Positions 1 through 8,592 of a DNA stretch of 57,697 nt are shown here, piece after piece (position 1 is the first letter of the stretch; the number at the start of each line of letters is the position of its first letter). This DNA is from an uncultured Clostridia bacterium. GTDB lineage: Bacteria; Bacillota; Clostridia; Oscillospirales; Ruminococcaceae. The notes below the pieces were generated by a model. It was given only the letters and a program-made list of their open reading frames with translations, was not told the origin of the DNA and did no database searches. The DNA lies in the NCBI GenBank assembly GCA_947627985.1, contig CANQYD010000011.1, positions 1 through 57,697 of the forward strand, written 5' to 3'. A program made the translations under genes and the position numbers.

Positions 1-88
1 ATCGTTTACGATTGCGAAGTGCGATTGGTTGCAAAACCAGCTTGTTCACTTGAGGAAAAGCGGGGCAAAACCTTTTTATCTTGTCTCT
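1..88 (-). repeat. Mosaic hairpin repeat, copy A (partial, at window edge)
   Basis: This is a truncated copy of the multi-hairpin mosaic family. The first 45 bases match the mobile sub-module seen near 44,690 and 46,500 (GATTGCGAAGTGCGATTGG followed by CAAAACC). It is joined directly to the end module GAGGAAAAGCGGGGCAAAACC...CTTGTCTC that also closes the copy at 26,821. It stops 28 bases from the ddl stop codon, so on the minus strand it would be the 3' untranslated end of ddl. The stem that should face the AAAAGCGGG arm has been lost at the junction. Confidence 0.7.
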
Positions 89-116
89 TACCAATTAAAG
101 GCATAACCCCCATCTT

Positions 117-1292
117 TCATGCCTTTCCCTTCACCCCTCCGAGCTTCACCCCCGCCAGCACGTTCGTGTCAAACGCATACGTCAGCTTCTTCTGCCTCCT
201 GTCCCTCTCAAGCGCGAGCGAGATCATCTCGTCTAGCAGCTCCGGATACTTCACCCCGGCGGGCTCCCATAGATAGAAACTCAGCGAGCCGGGTATGCTG
301 TTGATCTCGTTGAGATAAATATCCCCCGAATCGCAATCGATCATAAAATCTATCCTTGCGACCCCCGAGCAACCCAGCGCTTTGAACGCGCGCACGGCAT
401 AATCCCGAATCTTCTCCGTCTCTTCGTCGCTGATGTCGGCGGGGATTATCCTCTTCGTGGACGCCATTCCCTTCGAGCTTCCCTTCCCGCCGCCTATATA
501 TTTGTCCTCGTAGCTGAGGATTTCGTCGCTCCCGACCGGTCTTTCGCAGACCGACGCCCGAGCCGATCTCTCGCTTCCGAGCACCGAGCAGTTGATCTCT
601 TTGAGATTCACTATCGCGCGCTCCACAAGCACTCTTTCCGAATATGTGAACGCCTCCGCAAGCGACTCTTTCAGCCCGTCGCGGTCATGCGCGACCGAGA
701 TACCTACGCTCGAGCCGAGGTTGACGGGCTTCACGATCATCGGGTAGCCGAGCTTATCTTCGGCATTTTTGAGCCGATCATCATCGTCTTCGCCCCCGGG
801 TTCGTCAAAAATCACGCAGTCGAGGACCGGTATACCCTTCTCCTTAAACATCAGCTTCATCGCGTATTTATCCATCGAAAGCGCCGCAGACAGCACATCA
901 CACCCCGCAAACGGCACGCCGATCATGTTTAGATACCCGGCGACGGTGCCGTCCTCGACGTTGGTGCCGTGGACGACGGGGAGTGCCACGTCGATATAGC
1001 TGACGAGCGGTTTTTGAAGCATTTTGGGCTGCGTGCGGATTATCGCAGGTCTGCCGTCAATGCGGGCAAAAGTCACCTGAAAACAGCTCCCGATCAGCGA
1101 CTTTATGTCCTTATACGCCTCGATGTCGCCGGCTTTTTCGCCGCAGTACATATCCCCGGATTTTGAGATATAGACCGGGATAACGTCGTATTTATCGGGG
1201 TTTAAGCTCTGTTTTGCCTGAAGTGCCGAGATGATGGATATCTCGTGCTCGACGGATTTTCCGCCGAAGATGAGCGCAACGGTTATTTTCAT
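117..1292 (-). CDS. ddl: D-alanine--D-alanine ligase
   Basis: ATP-grasp enzyme joining two D-alanines to give the D-Ala-D-Ala end of the peptidoglycan stem peptide, in the cytoplasm. The 391-aa product shows the ligase N-motif (FGGKSVEHEISI), the ATP-binding segment YPMIVKPVNLGSSVGIS in the middle and the C-terminal metal/substrate segment EINSIPGS, all typical of Ddl. I chose the ATG at 1292, because it follows AAAGGAG by a normal gap; the open frame continues 15 codons further but overlaps the upstream gene. It lies 16 bases downstream of the murF-like gene that uses its product, so the two are almost certainly one operon. The family includes Van-type D-Ala-D-Ser/D-Lac ligases; I see nothing that forces that reading. 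Confidence 0.93.
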   Translation of the reverse strand: MKITVALIFGGKSVEHEISIISALQAKQSLNPDKYDVIPVYISKSGDMYCGEKAGDIEAYKDIKSLIGSCFQVTFARIDGRPAIIRTQPKMLQKPLVSYIDVALPVVHGTNVEDGTVAGYLNMIGVPFAGCDVLSAALSMDKYAMKLMFKEKGIPVLDCVIFDEPGGEDDDDRLKNAEDKLGYPMIVKPVNLGSSVGISVAHDRDGLKESLAEAFTYSERVLVERAIVNLKEINCSVLGSERSARASVCERPVGSDEILSYEDKYIGGGKGSSKGMASTKRIIPADISDEETEKIRDYAVRAFKALGCSGVARIDFMIDCDSGDIYLNEINSIPGSLSFYLWEPAGVKYPELLDEMISLALERDRRQKKLTYAFDTNVLAGVKLGGVKGKA

Positions 1293-1308
1293 AAATTTAT
1301 CTCCTTTG

Positions 1309-2907
1309 TCAATAATTGTCGGGCAGATCGTTTTCAAGAAGGATTATCTTCTGATCCGCAGTATTTATCGCGTAAATTTTTTGCATGGCGTCTTTGAGGT
1401 CTGTCGCCGCGTAAATCTTCTCCTCCGGGAAATTTTTATCCCGAAGCCCCGAGATTATCGCCTCCGAATTGGTCCTTCCGACCGTCACGGCGAAGTCGCA
1501 TTTTGACGCCGCATATGCCCCAAATTCGCGGTTCAACTCCTCGCCTTTGTCGCCTAATTCTATCATTCCCGGGGTGCATAAAATCCGCATGCCCTCCATC
1601 TTTCCGAGCGCGTCGAGAGCGGCTTTTGCGCCCGAGGGGTTTGAATTGTAGGCGTCGTCGATTATCGTGACCTTACCGTTCTTTTTGAGTTCCAACCGGT
1701 GCGGCACGCTCTCGAGCCGCCTGACCGCGGGTCTTAAATCATCAAGCGGAATCCCGAGGGAATTTGCAGCCGCGATCGCGCCGCAGATGTTCACGACGTT
1801 GTGCCGACCGATAAGCTTCGTTTTGTATGCGCATCTTTCCCCGCTCGGCGAGACGATCTCAAACTCCGAACCTAAAGAGGAGCAGGTCAGGTTTTCGCAG
1901 TGATATCCGTATTTATCGTCGATCCCGTAGCCGATGAATTTACGCCCCTTCGAGCAGTCGCGGACGTTTTCGTCGTCCATATTCAGAAACAGCATACCGC
2001 CGTCGGGAAGCGAATCGGCGAGCTCGAATTTGGTCTTTTTGACATTTTCAAGGCTCCCGAAGCTCTCAAGATGCATCGGTCCGACGGAGGTGATGATACC
2101 GTGCCGGGGGTGAACGATGTCGCAGATTTCCTTTATGTCGCCGACATTTTTCGCGCCCATTTCGCAGAGGAAGATGTCGTGGGTGGCTCTTAGCTCGCCT
2201 CTTACCGTTTTCACGACCCCGAGCGGCGTATTAAAATTACCGGGAGTTTTAAGTACATTATATTTTACGCTGAGTAATTCATCTAAGAAATACTTCACCG
2301 ACGTCTTCCCGAAGCTTCCGGTGATCCCGACGACCGTTAAATTCGGGCATTCCGACAAAATTCTCTTGGCGTCGTTTATGTAGTGAAGATTTATCGCCTT
2401 CTCGATCGGTCGGTTGATGAGGTTTGCGAGGAGCACCACCCAAGGCGACAGCAGAACCCAGATAACATACATCGCGGCAAAAACGACCGCAAAACCCCAA
2501 TCATAGAGGATTATAAGCGCCGCAGCGGGGAGAAGATATATGATACATAATGTAAAAATAAGTCGTTTTATACGCGCAGTATATTTAAGAGGTATCTTTG
2601 CGGGCTTTGGTCTCATGCTTATCGCCGAGAATAGCAAAACGGCGGATATAAGAAGTATCATAAGCCCCTGCCCGACCGAGCTCATCGGCAGACGGAACGA
2701 GAGAACGGCGCAGATAAGCGCGATGACCGCGCCCATGACATGCCCCGCGAAGAACCCGCGAGCGTTGTCTTTAAGCCATTTCAGCTGCACCTTGGGCTTG
2801 TAGGAGTTGAGCTGGAACATGTGAATGAAGTGCCGAAGCGAAAGCGCGGTCGCCGCGAAATATAGCGCCGTCGCAAGTATCGCGCAAATCAGCTTGAAAA
2901 ATTCCAT
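1309..2907 (-). CDS. murF: MurF-like ligase with N-terminal membrane domain
   Basis: Mur ligase that would add D-Ala-D-Ala to UDP-MurNAc-tripeptide. Residues about 190-530 carry the Mur ATPase P-loop (GITGSFGKTS), the conserved TPGNFNTPLGV segment, the DDAYNSNPSGAKAALD segment and the C-terminal domain. The first ~170 residues instead form about five to six hydrophobic segments, so the catalytic domain should sit on the inner face of the membrane. The usual soluble MurF N-terminal substrate domain (DSR...PG..F) is not visible. The start ATG at 2907 follows AAGGAGG. It is 11 bases after the alpha/beta hydrolase stop and 16 bases before ddl. The neighbour ddl supports a MurF role, though another Mur-type amide ligase is possible. 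Confidence 0.85.
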   Translation of the reverse strand: MEFFKLICAILATALYFAATALSLRHFIHMFQLNSYKPKVQLKWLKDNARGFFAGHVMGAVIALICAVLSFRLPMSSVGQGLMILLISAVLLFSAISMRPKPAKIPLKYTARIKRLIFTLCIIYLLPAAALIILYDWGFAVVFAAMYVIWVLLSPWVVLLANLINRPIEKAINLHYINDAKRILSECPNLTVVGITGSFGKTSVKYFLDELLSVKYNVLKTPGNFNTPLGVVKTVRGELRATHDIFLCEMGAKNVGDIKEICDIVHPRHGIITSVGPMHLESFGSLENVKKTKFELADSLPDGGMLFLNMDDENVRDCSKGRKFIGYGIDDKYGYHCENLTCSSLGSEFEIVSPSGERCAYKTKLIGRHNVVNICGAIAAANSLGIPLDDLRPAVRRLESVPHRLELKKNGKVTIIDDAYNSNPSGAKAALDALGKMEGMRILCTPGMIELGDKGEELNREFGAYAASKCDFAVTVGRTNSEAIISGLRDKNFPEEKIYAATDLKDAMQKIYAINTADQKIILLENDLPDNY

Positions 2908-2918
2908 ATTTTGCCTCC

Positions 2919-3683
2919 TTATATATTCAGAAACGACCTCAGCACCCGTCCGACATACTCGGGAGCCTCAAGGAAGCTGTAGTGCCCCGCACCCTCGACT
3001 TTGACAAGCCCGGAGTCGGGTATCAGCTTTTCCATCGTCTCGCCGTCGGATAGGGGAGTGGCGGCGTCAGCGGTGCCCCAAATCAGAAGCGACGGGGCTT
3101 TGATAGACGGGAGGACGTGTTTTAAATCTTCGTTTACGACTTTTACAAGCGTCTGCCTCATGATAGGCGAGGCGGCGTTGTAATCGGCTGAACCCCGCTT
3201 TTTACGCATGTTTTCGACCGCGTCGGGGAAGAGTTTTTTCATCGGAGACAGGCTCATGAATCTCCGACCCGCCTTGTAGCAGATCAGGGAAAGTTTGCTT
3301 TTTAAACTCCGCTTTGGCTTGATTCCCGCGGCGTCGATCATGATGATCTTACTTATTTCAAACGGCAGACTCATCTCGCAGAGTTTTAATATCACCCTCC
3401 CGCCGAAGCTGTGACCCAAAAGTATCACCGACCGGGGCTGATAGGGCTTTAAAAATTCCAAGATAAAATCGGCGTATTTCTGCACGTTCCAAGGCTCTTT
3501 CGGCTCGTCGGTACCCCCGAAGCCCGGCATGTTTGGCGCTAAAACGCGATATTTTTCGGCGCAGATATTTATTATCCCGGAAAATAAATCGGCGCTCGAG
3601 CCCCAACCGTGGAGCATGAGCAAAAGTTCCCCCGAGCCCTTTTCGATGTATTCGGTTTTTATGCCGCTGACAGTTTTTTGCAT
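2919..3683 (-). CDS. Alpha/beta hydrolase
   Basis: A 254-aa serine hydrolase of the alpha/beta fold; the natural substrate is unknown. Visible motifs are the oxyanion segment LMLHGWGSS near residue 25, the nucleophile elbow GHSFGG, an acid region around GTADAATPLSDG, and the catalytic histidine in GAGHYSFLE near the end. There is no signal peptide, so it should act in the cytoplasm. I chose the ATG at 3683, which follows GGGAG; the upstream in-frame ATG at 3764 has no clear ribosome site. It is first in the hydrolase-murF-ddl operon with an 11-base gap. That context is suggestive of envelope work but proves nothing. Confidence 0.85.
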   Translation of the reverse strand: MQKTVSGIKTEYIEKGSGELLLMLHGWGSSADLFSGIINICAEKYRVLAPNMPGFGGTDEPKEPWNVQKYADFILEFLKPYQPRSVILLGHSFGGRVILKLCEMSLPFEISKIIMIDAAGIKPKRSLKSKLSLICYKAGRRFMSLSPMKKLFPDAVENMRKKRGSADYNAASPIMRQTLVKVVNEDLKHVLPSIKAPSLLIWGTADAATPLSDGETMEKLIPDSGLVKVEGAGHYSFLEAPEYVGRVLRSFLNI

Positions 3684-3806
3684 ATTTAAGCTCCCGCAAT
3701 AAAATTTCTCCCTACAGTATATCACAACAAAACGGAAATTTCCACTGTTTTTTGAAAGTTGCATAAATATTTTTTTCGGAGGCTTGTAATGCCGTCATTT
3801 TGCCTA

Positions 3807-3835
3807 TTGAAATTTGCGCGGCAATATGCTATCAT
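3807..3835 (+). promoter_or_regulatory. Sigma-A promoter for the decarboxylase operon
   Basis: TTGAAA and TATCAT are 17 bases apart, ending about 50 bases before the first gene of the operon. Confidence 0.55.
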
Positions 3836-3883
3836 AACTTTAATTTGGATCATTTTGATTCGTCAGAATAGGAGGAAAATTTT

Positions 3884-4177
3884 ATGTCACAGGACCCCGG
3901 AATGGGACTGGTCATCGGAATGGGACTCGGAACCGTCTTTATCGGGCTCATCTGCATCATCGCGATCTGCTATATTATGGGAGCGGTGATAAGGGCTTTG
4001 GAGTCAAGGCGCTCGGCTGAGGAAAAGCCCGCGGCGGATATTTCCGATACTCCGGTCGAGAGCGTCCCCGAGGAAAACAGGGGAGAGCTTATAGCTGCAA
4101 TTTCGGCAGCTATCGCCGAGGAGCTCGGCACCGGCGTCGAAGCCATCAGGATCACGTCAATAAAGAAAGTAAAATAA
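3884..4177 (+). CDS. oadG: Sodium-pump decarboxylase gamma (OadG-like) subunit
   Basis: A 97-aa membrane protein with one N-terminal transmembrane helix (about residues 8-34), a charged, proline-bearing linker and a short C-terminal segment rich in alanine. This is the usual shape of OadG/MmdD, which helps assemble the membrane pump. The start ATG follows AGGAGG (AGGAGGAAAATTTT). It opens a tight operon with the biotin carrier, the beta subunit and the carboxyltransferase, and that context makes the call; the sequence alone is poorly conserved in this family. Confidence 0.8.
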   Translation: MSQDPGMGLVIGMGLGTVFIGLICIIAICYIMGAVIRALESRRSAEEKPAADISDTPVESVPEENRGELIAAISAAIAEELGTGVEAIRITSIKKVK

Positions 4178-4201
4178 GATAAGTTTTTGGAGGAAAATTT
4201 T

Positions 4202-4546
4202 ATGAGAAACTACCGCGTAAACGTAAACGGGACCGAATATGAGGTCTCCATCGAGGAAATTTCGGCTTCCGAGGTCAAAAAGCCCGCAGCCGCTCCCGCT
4301 TCCGCGCCCGCTCCCAAGGCTCAGGCGGGCTCGGGCGAGAAGATCACGGCTCCTATGCCGGGAAATATCCTTTCCGTCAACGTGACGGCAGGTCAGACCG
4401 TTAAGTCGGGCGACGTGCTGATGGTTCTTGAAGCCATGAAGATGGAAAACGAGATCATGGCGCCTAAAGCCGGAAAAGTGACTTCCGTAGCCGTTCAGAA
4501 GGGCTCTACCGTAGCCACGGGCGATCTGCTCTGCACCGTTGAGTAA
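4202..4546 (+). CDS. Biotin carboxyl carrier protein of the decarboxylase
   Basis: A 114-aa carrier with an N-terminal ~30-residue strand-rich region, an Ala/Pro-rich flexible hinge (about residues 30-48) and a C-terminal biotinyl domain. The biotin-accepting lysine lies in the classic EAMKMENEI motif near residue 80. It carries CO2 from the carboxyltransferase to the beta subunit. I chose the ATG at 4202 (GGAGGAAAATTTTATG) over one five codons upstream. A separate carrier, as in glutaconyl- and methylmalonyl-CoA decarboxylases, fits the lack of a biotin domain in the alpha-type gene downstream. Confidence 0.92.
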   Translation: MRNYRVNVNGTEYEVSIEEISASEVKKPAAAPASAPAPKAQAGSGEKITAPMPGNILSVNVTAGQTVKSGDVLMVLEAMKMENEIMAPKAGKVTSVAVQKGSTVATGDLLCTVE

Positions 4547-4560
4547 TTAAGAGGTGTAAA

Positions 4561-5820
4561 ATGGAAGCTGTTAAGAATTTTATCACGGGAACGGGCTTCG
4601 CCCTCATCGGCGGGGACCCGAAGGTGCTTATAATGCTCCTTATATCCTGCGTGCTCCTCTATCTTGCGATAGTCAAGAAGTTTGAGCCGCTGCTGCTCTT
4701 GCCGATCGCGTTCGGCATGCTGCTCACGAATCTTCCCGGCGCGGAGATGTATCACGAGCTGCTCTTTGCGGGCGGACACGTCCACTGGGACATCTTCGGC
4801 GGCGCCGCAATCACGCAGGAGATGATCGAAGAGTTTGCCGCGTCGGGGGTCTCCCAAAATATTTTGGATGAGATGACCGCGCTTCTCGGGCAAACCGTTA
4901 CTCCGGGACTTTTGGATGTTTTGTACCTCGGCGTCAAGCTGGGTGTTTATCCCTGCCTCATCTTCATCGGCGTCGGCGCGATGACGGATTTCGGTCCGCT
5001 GATTGCAAATCCGAAGTCGATGCTTTTAGGCGCTGCCGCTCAGCTCGGCATTTTTGTGACATATATCGCCGCGAATCTGATGGGCTTTACGCCGCAGGAA
5101 GCGGGCTCGATCGGTATCATCGGCGGCGCCGACGGACCTACGGCTATCTACACCACGATGATCTTAGCCGCGCACCTCTTAGGTCCTATCGCGGTCGCGG
5201 CATATTCCTACATGGCGCTCATCGGTGTCATTCAGCCCCCGATTATGAAGGCTCTCACCACCAAAAAAGAGCGCTCGATCGTCATGAAGCAGCTAAGACC
5301 CGTCTCTAAGACGGAGAAGATCATCTTCCCGATCGTCGTCACCATCTTCGTGACGCTTCTTGTGCCGTCCGCGGGACCGCTGATCGGCTCGCTTATGCTC
5401 GGCAACCTTATTAAAGAGTGCGGCGTCTGCGACAGGCTTTCAAAGACCGCTCAGAACGAGCTGATGAACATCGTCACGATCTTCTTGGGCGTTTCGGTGG
5501 GTGCTACGGCTACCGCTTCGACCTTCTTAAGCCTTCGCACGCTCGGAATCATTCTGATGGGCATCGTCGCCTTCGGCATGGGTACCGCGGGAGGACTTCT
5601 CCTTGCGAAGTTCATGAACCTCTTCTTGAAGGAGAAGATCAACCCGCTCATCGGTTCTGCCGGAGTTTCGGCAGTCCCCATGGCTGCGCGTGTTGCGCAG
5701 AAGGTCGGTCAGGAGGAAAATCCCGGAAACTTCCTGCTCATGCACGCCATGGGACCGAACGTCGCCGGAGTTATCGGCTCGGCTATTGCAGCCGGGGTTC
5801 TGATCTCGCTTTTGGGGTAA
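4561..5820 (+). CDS. oadB: Sodium-translocating decarboxylase beta subunit
   Basis: Polytopic membrane protein of 419 aa that couples decarboxylation of carboxybiotin to export of sodium ions. It has about nine to eleven hydrophobic segments and the family signature [12 protein letters not shown] near residue 190, whose aspartate binds sodium in studied OadB proteins. A second conserved stretch, [10 protein letters not shown], lies near residue 315. The start follows AGAGGTG. It starts 14 bases after the carrier gene. OadB, MmdB and GcdB cannot be told apart by eye; the alpha partner at 6045 points to oxaloacetate as substrate. Confidence 0.92.
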   Translation: MEAVKNFITGTGFALIGGDPKVLIMLLISCVLLYLAIVKKFEPLLLLPIAFGMLLTNLPGAEMYHELLFAGGHVHWDIFGGAAITQEMIEEFAASGVSQNILDEMTALLGQTVTPGLLDVLYLGVKLGVYPCLIFIGVGAMTDFGPLIANPKSMLLGAAAQLGIFVTYIAANLMGFTPQEAGSIGIIGGADGPTAIYTTMILAAHLLGPIAVAAYSYMALIGVIQPPIMKALTTKKERSIVMKQLRPVSKTEKIIFPIVVTIFVTLLVPSAGPLIGSLMLGNLIKECGVCDRLSKTAQNELMNIVTIFLGVSVGATATASTFLSLRTLGIILMGIVAFGMGTAGGLLLAKFMNLFLKEKINPLIGSAGVSAVPMAARVAQKVGQEENPGNFLLMHAMGPNVAGVIGSAIAAGVLISLLG

Positions 5821-5859
5821 CTGCTGCGTCTTAGGGGGCTTTCTGCGGGAAAGGGGCTC

Positions 5860-5948
5860 GGGGCGAAGCCCCCGGTGCCGAAGGCACCGGCTGCCGCGGC
5901 TCCGCCGCGGCAGCGCCCGCGCGCGAAGCGCGCGGGCGGGCTTCGCCC
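5860..5948. repeat. Palindromic GAA-loop array, copy 1
   Basis: Five tight palindromes lie head to tail: GGGGCGAAGCCCC (5860-5872), CGGTGCCGAAGGCACCG (5873-5889), a GCTGCCGCGG/CCGCGGCAGC stem (5890-5914), a GCCCGCGCGC/GCGCGCGGGC stem with a GAA loop (5915-5937) and GGGCTTCGCCC (5938-5948). The outer two are complements of each other. It sits inside the decarboxylase operon between beta and alpha genes, so the mRNA would carry it as a highly structured spacer. Confidence 0.8.
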
Positions 5949-6044
5949 TGTACCCCCTCCCGCACCCTTACCCCTTAAGACCCTCTCAGCCCGCCTCTTC
6001 AAAGGTCGGCATTTACGCTGAATATTACGATTTAGGAGGACAAT

Positions 6045-7472
6045 ATGGCAAAAAATCCGCTGAAAATTACAGATACTATATTAAGAGACGCCCATCAGTC
6101 CCAAGCCGCGACGAGAATGCGCCTTGAGGATATGCTTCCCGCCTGCGAGCGCCTCGACAAGATCGGCTACTGGTCCTTAGAATGCTGGGGAGGCGCTACT
6201 TTTGACTCCTGCATGAGATTTCTGAACGAGGACCCGTGGGAGCGCTTGAGAGCCCTCAAAAAGGCTATGCCGAACACAAAGCTTCAGATGCTCTTCCGCG
6301 GTCAGAATATTTTGGGATATAAGCACTACGCCGACGACGTCGTCGACGCTTTCGTCAAAAAGTCGATTGAAAACGGCATCGACGTCATCAGAATTTTCGA
6401 CGCACTTAATGATACCCGCAACCTTAAGGCAGCTATCACCGCGACCAAGAAATACGGCGGAATATGTGAAGCCGCGCTCAGCTACACCACCAGCCCCGTG
6501 CACAGTGAGGAATACTTCGTCGGGCTTGCAAAAGAGCTTGAGGAGATGGGCGCGGACACCATCTGCATTAAGGACATGGCAAACCTGCTGCTGCCCTATG
6601 ACGCCGCAAGCCTCGTCAAGAAGCTCAAGGCGGCGGTTAAGATTCCGATTCACCTCCACACCCACAACACCACCGGCACCGGCGACATGGTCTATCTCAA
6701 AGCCTGCGAAGCAGGTGTGGACATCGTCGATACCGCGCTTTCACCCCTTGCAAACGGCACTTCCCAGCCCGCTACCGAGTCGCTCGTCGCCACTATAGCA
6801 GGCACCGACCGCGATTCGGGACTTGATCTTGCGGCTCTTTCCGACGTTGCAGCTCATTTCAGAAACGTCGCAAACAAGCTCAAAGCCGAGGGGATACTCG
6901 ATCCCAAGGTTCTGAATGTCGACACCAAGACCCTGATGTATCAGGTCCCCGGCGGAATGCTCTCGAACCTCATCAGCCAGCTAAAACAGGCGGGTGCGGA
7001 GGACAAATACTATGAAGTTTTGGCGGAAGTCCCGAACGTAAGAAAGGACTTCGGCTATCCTCCGCTCGTCACACCGACGTCGCAGATCGTCGGCTCTCAG
7101 GCTGTTCTCAACGTCCTCTCGGGCGAGCGCTACAAGGTCTTTACCAAGGAGTCCAAGGCGCTTCTCAGGGGCGAATACGGACGGCTCCCCGGCGAGGTCA
7201 ACGAAGAGGTCCGCAAGAAGGCGATCGGCGACGAGGAGGTCATCACCTGCCGCCCTGCCGATCTACTGGAACCCGAGCTCGAAAAGTACCGCGAGGAGTG
7301 CAAAAATGTCCCCGGCTTCAACGGCTCCGAGGAGGACGTCCTGAGCTACGCCCTCTTCCCGCAGGTCGCGACGAAGTTCTTCGCCTCTCGCCTTGCGCCC
7401 AAGGAAGAGCCCAAGCCGAAGGATGATCCGAACGCCGTCAGGACGTTTTACGTCGACGCGAGCGGCATTTGA
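6045..7472 (+). CDS. oadA: Oxaloacetate decarboxylase alpha / pyruvate carboxylase B-type carboxyltransferase
   Basis: A 475-aa carboxyltransferase of the HMGL/PycB family that moves CO2 from oxaloacetate to biotin. It shows DTILRDAHQSQ near residue 10, the GGATFDSC substrate loop, the lysine in CIKDMANLL (carboxylated metal ligand) and the metal-binding HLHTHNTTG, followed by the conserved PycA-type domain. It ends without a biotin domain, so it must use the separate carrier at 4202. The start follows AGGAGG. It completes the operon. Because pyruvate carboxylase subunit B has the same domain, the reverse direction is possible, but the sodium pump subunits make decarboxylation the better reading. 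Confidence 0.9.
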   Translation: MAKNPLKITDTILRDAHQSQAATRMRLEDMLPACERLDKIGYWSLECWGGATFDSCMRFLNEDPWERLRALKKAMPNTKLQMLFRGQNILGYKHYADDVVDAFVKKSIENGIDVIRIFDALNDTRNLKAAITATKKYGGICEAALSYTTSPVHSEEYFVGLAKELEEMGADTICIKDMANLLLPYDAASLVKKLKAAVKIPIHLHTHNTTGTGDMVYLKACEAGVDIVDTALSPLANGTSQPATESLVATIAGTDRDSGLDLAALSDVAAHFRNVANKLKAEGILDPKVLNVDTKTLMYQVPGGMLSNLISQLKQAGAEDKYYEVLAEVPNVRKDFGYPPLVTPTSQIVGSQAVLNVLSGERYKVFTKESKALLRGEYGRLPGEVNEEVRKKAIGDEEVITCRPADLLEPELEKYREECKNVPGFNGSEEDVLSYALFPQVATKFFASRLAPKEEPKPKDDPNAVRTFYVDASGI

Positions 7473-7562
7473 GATATCGATGTGATTTAAATAAATTTTC
7501 GCCCGGCTTTATGCGGCACGCATAATGTTGAGCGAAAAATCAAAAGCAATTTTTGCAGATGA

Positions 7563-7600
7563 CCGAAAATCCGGGAGCCGACGGCTTTTCCGGATTTTCT
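7563..7600 (+). terminator. Hairpin after the decarboxylase operon
   Basis: The arms GAAAATCCGG and CCGGATTTTC enclose a further AGC/GCT stem. It lies after the oadA stop and right before the ribosome site of the next gene, so it could be a terminator or an attenuator. There is no long T run. Confidence 0.4.
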
Positions 7601-7616
7601 CATAAAGGAGCGAAAA

Positions 7617-8222
7617 ATGTATACTGCGAGTATAAACGGCGTGGATATTGTCATAGAGTCATCACCCGAACTGTTCTCCCCAAACTCCCTTGACGCCGGG
7701 ACTGCCGCCATGCTGAGCCTCGTCGGCGAGATAGATACCCCGGTGCTGGATCTCGGCTGCGGTTGCGGCGTTGTAGGTATCTATGCCGCGAAAATCGTCG
7801 GCGAGGAAAACGTCGTGATGTGCGACATTTCGGAGGGCGCAGTCGATATCTCCCGAAAAAATGCCGAGCGAAACGGCGTGGGAAATGTAAGAATCTACCA
7901 CAGCGACGGCTTCCGGAATTTTAGGGAGACCGGCTTCGGGCTGATCCTCTCGAACCCGCCTTATCACGCCGATTTTTCTGTTCCGAAGCACTTCATCGAG
8001 GAGAGCCGCAACCGCCTGAAGCCCGGCGGCAGGCTGATGATGGTCACGAAGCGTCGCGAGTGGTACGAAAATAAGATTCGGAGCGTTTTCGGCGGGGTGA
8101 GGGTCGTCGAGCGGGATGGGTATTTCGTTTTCATCGCCGAGAAGCGGGCAAGAAAGCCGCAGGGAAAGCCTGAGCGGGGACTGTCGAGGAAGCTGGAGAG
8201 GAAGTATGGGGGTGGGGGTTGA
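7617..8222 (+). CDS. Class I methyltransferase, RsmC-like small domain
   Basis: A 201-aa SAM-dependent methyltransferase. The SAM loop VLDLGCGCGVVGIYAA is near residue 45 and the substrate motif SNPPYH near residue 110, the latter typical of enzymes methylating an exocyclic amino group of guanine or a glutamine. The closest type is the C-terminal half of RsmC (16S rRNA m2G1207), but the first ~20 residues and C-terminal basic tail are unlike full RsmC. The tail is Lys/Arg/Gly-rich and runs into the repeat region. The start follows AAAGGAG. It appears to be a single gene. Confidence 0.8.
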   Translation: MYTASINGVDIVIESSPELFSPNSLDAGTAAMLSLVGEIDTPVLDLGCGCGVVGIYAAKIVGEENVVMCDISEGAVDISRKNAERNGVGNVRIYHSDGFRNFRETGFGLILSNPPYHADFSVPKHFIEESRNRLKPGGRLMMVTKRREWYENKIRSVFGGVRVVERDGYFVFIAEKRARKPQGKPERGLSRKLERKYGGGG

Positions 8223-8267
8223 TTTTTTTGCGGAATTAGTGATTTGGTGCGGGGAGGAGGCGGGGGT

Positions 8268-8533
8268 GAGCCTCGCTTTGCTCGGCTCCGGGCGACTTCG
8301 TCGCCGGTTTTTTGTTGGGGGGAACCCCCGGCGAGTGTTCCCCCGATGAAAACAGTCCACCGGACTGTTTTCATTTCCCCCTCCTGCGCTAATTATGATA
8401 AAAAAGCAAGACGACGGCTCACGCCGTCCTCTTGCTTAAAGGATTTCGCCCGTTGCGACGGGCGACGAGGGGCGCTGCCCCTCGACCTTGCAAGCCCTTT
8501 AAAAAGGGCTTGATCCTAAACTTGACTTGTCTC
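8268..8533 (-). repeat. Mosaic hairpin repeat, copy B
   Basis: Full copy. In + strand order: a GAGCC/GGCTC stem (8268-8288), GGCGACTTCGTCGCC followed by a GGTTTTTT run (8291-8313), a GGGGGGAACCC/GTTCCCCC stem (8317-8344), a GAAAACAGTCC/GGACTGTTTTC stem (8348-8372), a GCAAGACGACGG/CCGTCCTCTTGC stem (8406-8435), a TCGCCCG/CGGGCGA stem (8446-8465), CGAGGGGCGCTGCCCCTCG (8466-8484) and a CAAGCCC/GGGCTTG stem (8491-8512), then the end tag CTTGACTTGTCTC. It lies between two convergent genes, 45 bases after the GH43 stop, and would be read as RNA on the minus strand. Confidence 0.85.
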
Positions 8534-8548
8534 CGCTAAGGCTTGGCA

Positions 8549-8592
8549 CAGAATTTCTAACCACTATCCCTCTAACTTCTAACCTCTATCAG
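8549..8592. repeat. Heptamer repeat at the GH43 3' end
   Basis: Degenerate units of seven bases (AACTTCT, AACCTCT, ATC...) overlap the last codons of the GH43 gene. On the minus strand they read AGAGGTTAGAAGTTAGAGGG and give the stop codon. Confidence 0.55.

Noticed and set aside
3684-3730. Promoter for the hydrolase-murF-ddl operon
   Set aside because: A TATACT is visible on the minus strand near 3719, but no acceptable -35 box lies at 16-18 bases.
8285-8320. Ordinary intrinsic terminator made of GGCGACTTCGTCGCC and a T run
   Set aside because: It looks like a terminator on the + strand, but the same unit is part of every mosaic copy in either orientation, so I described it as part of the repeat.
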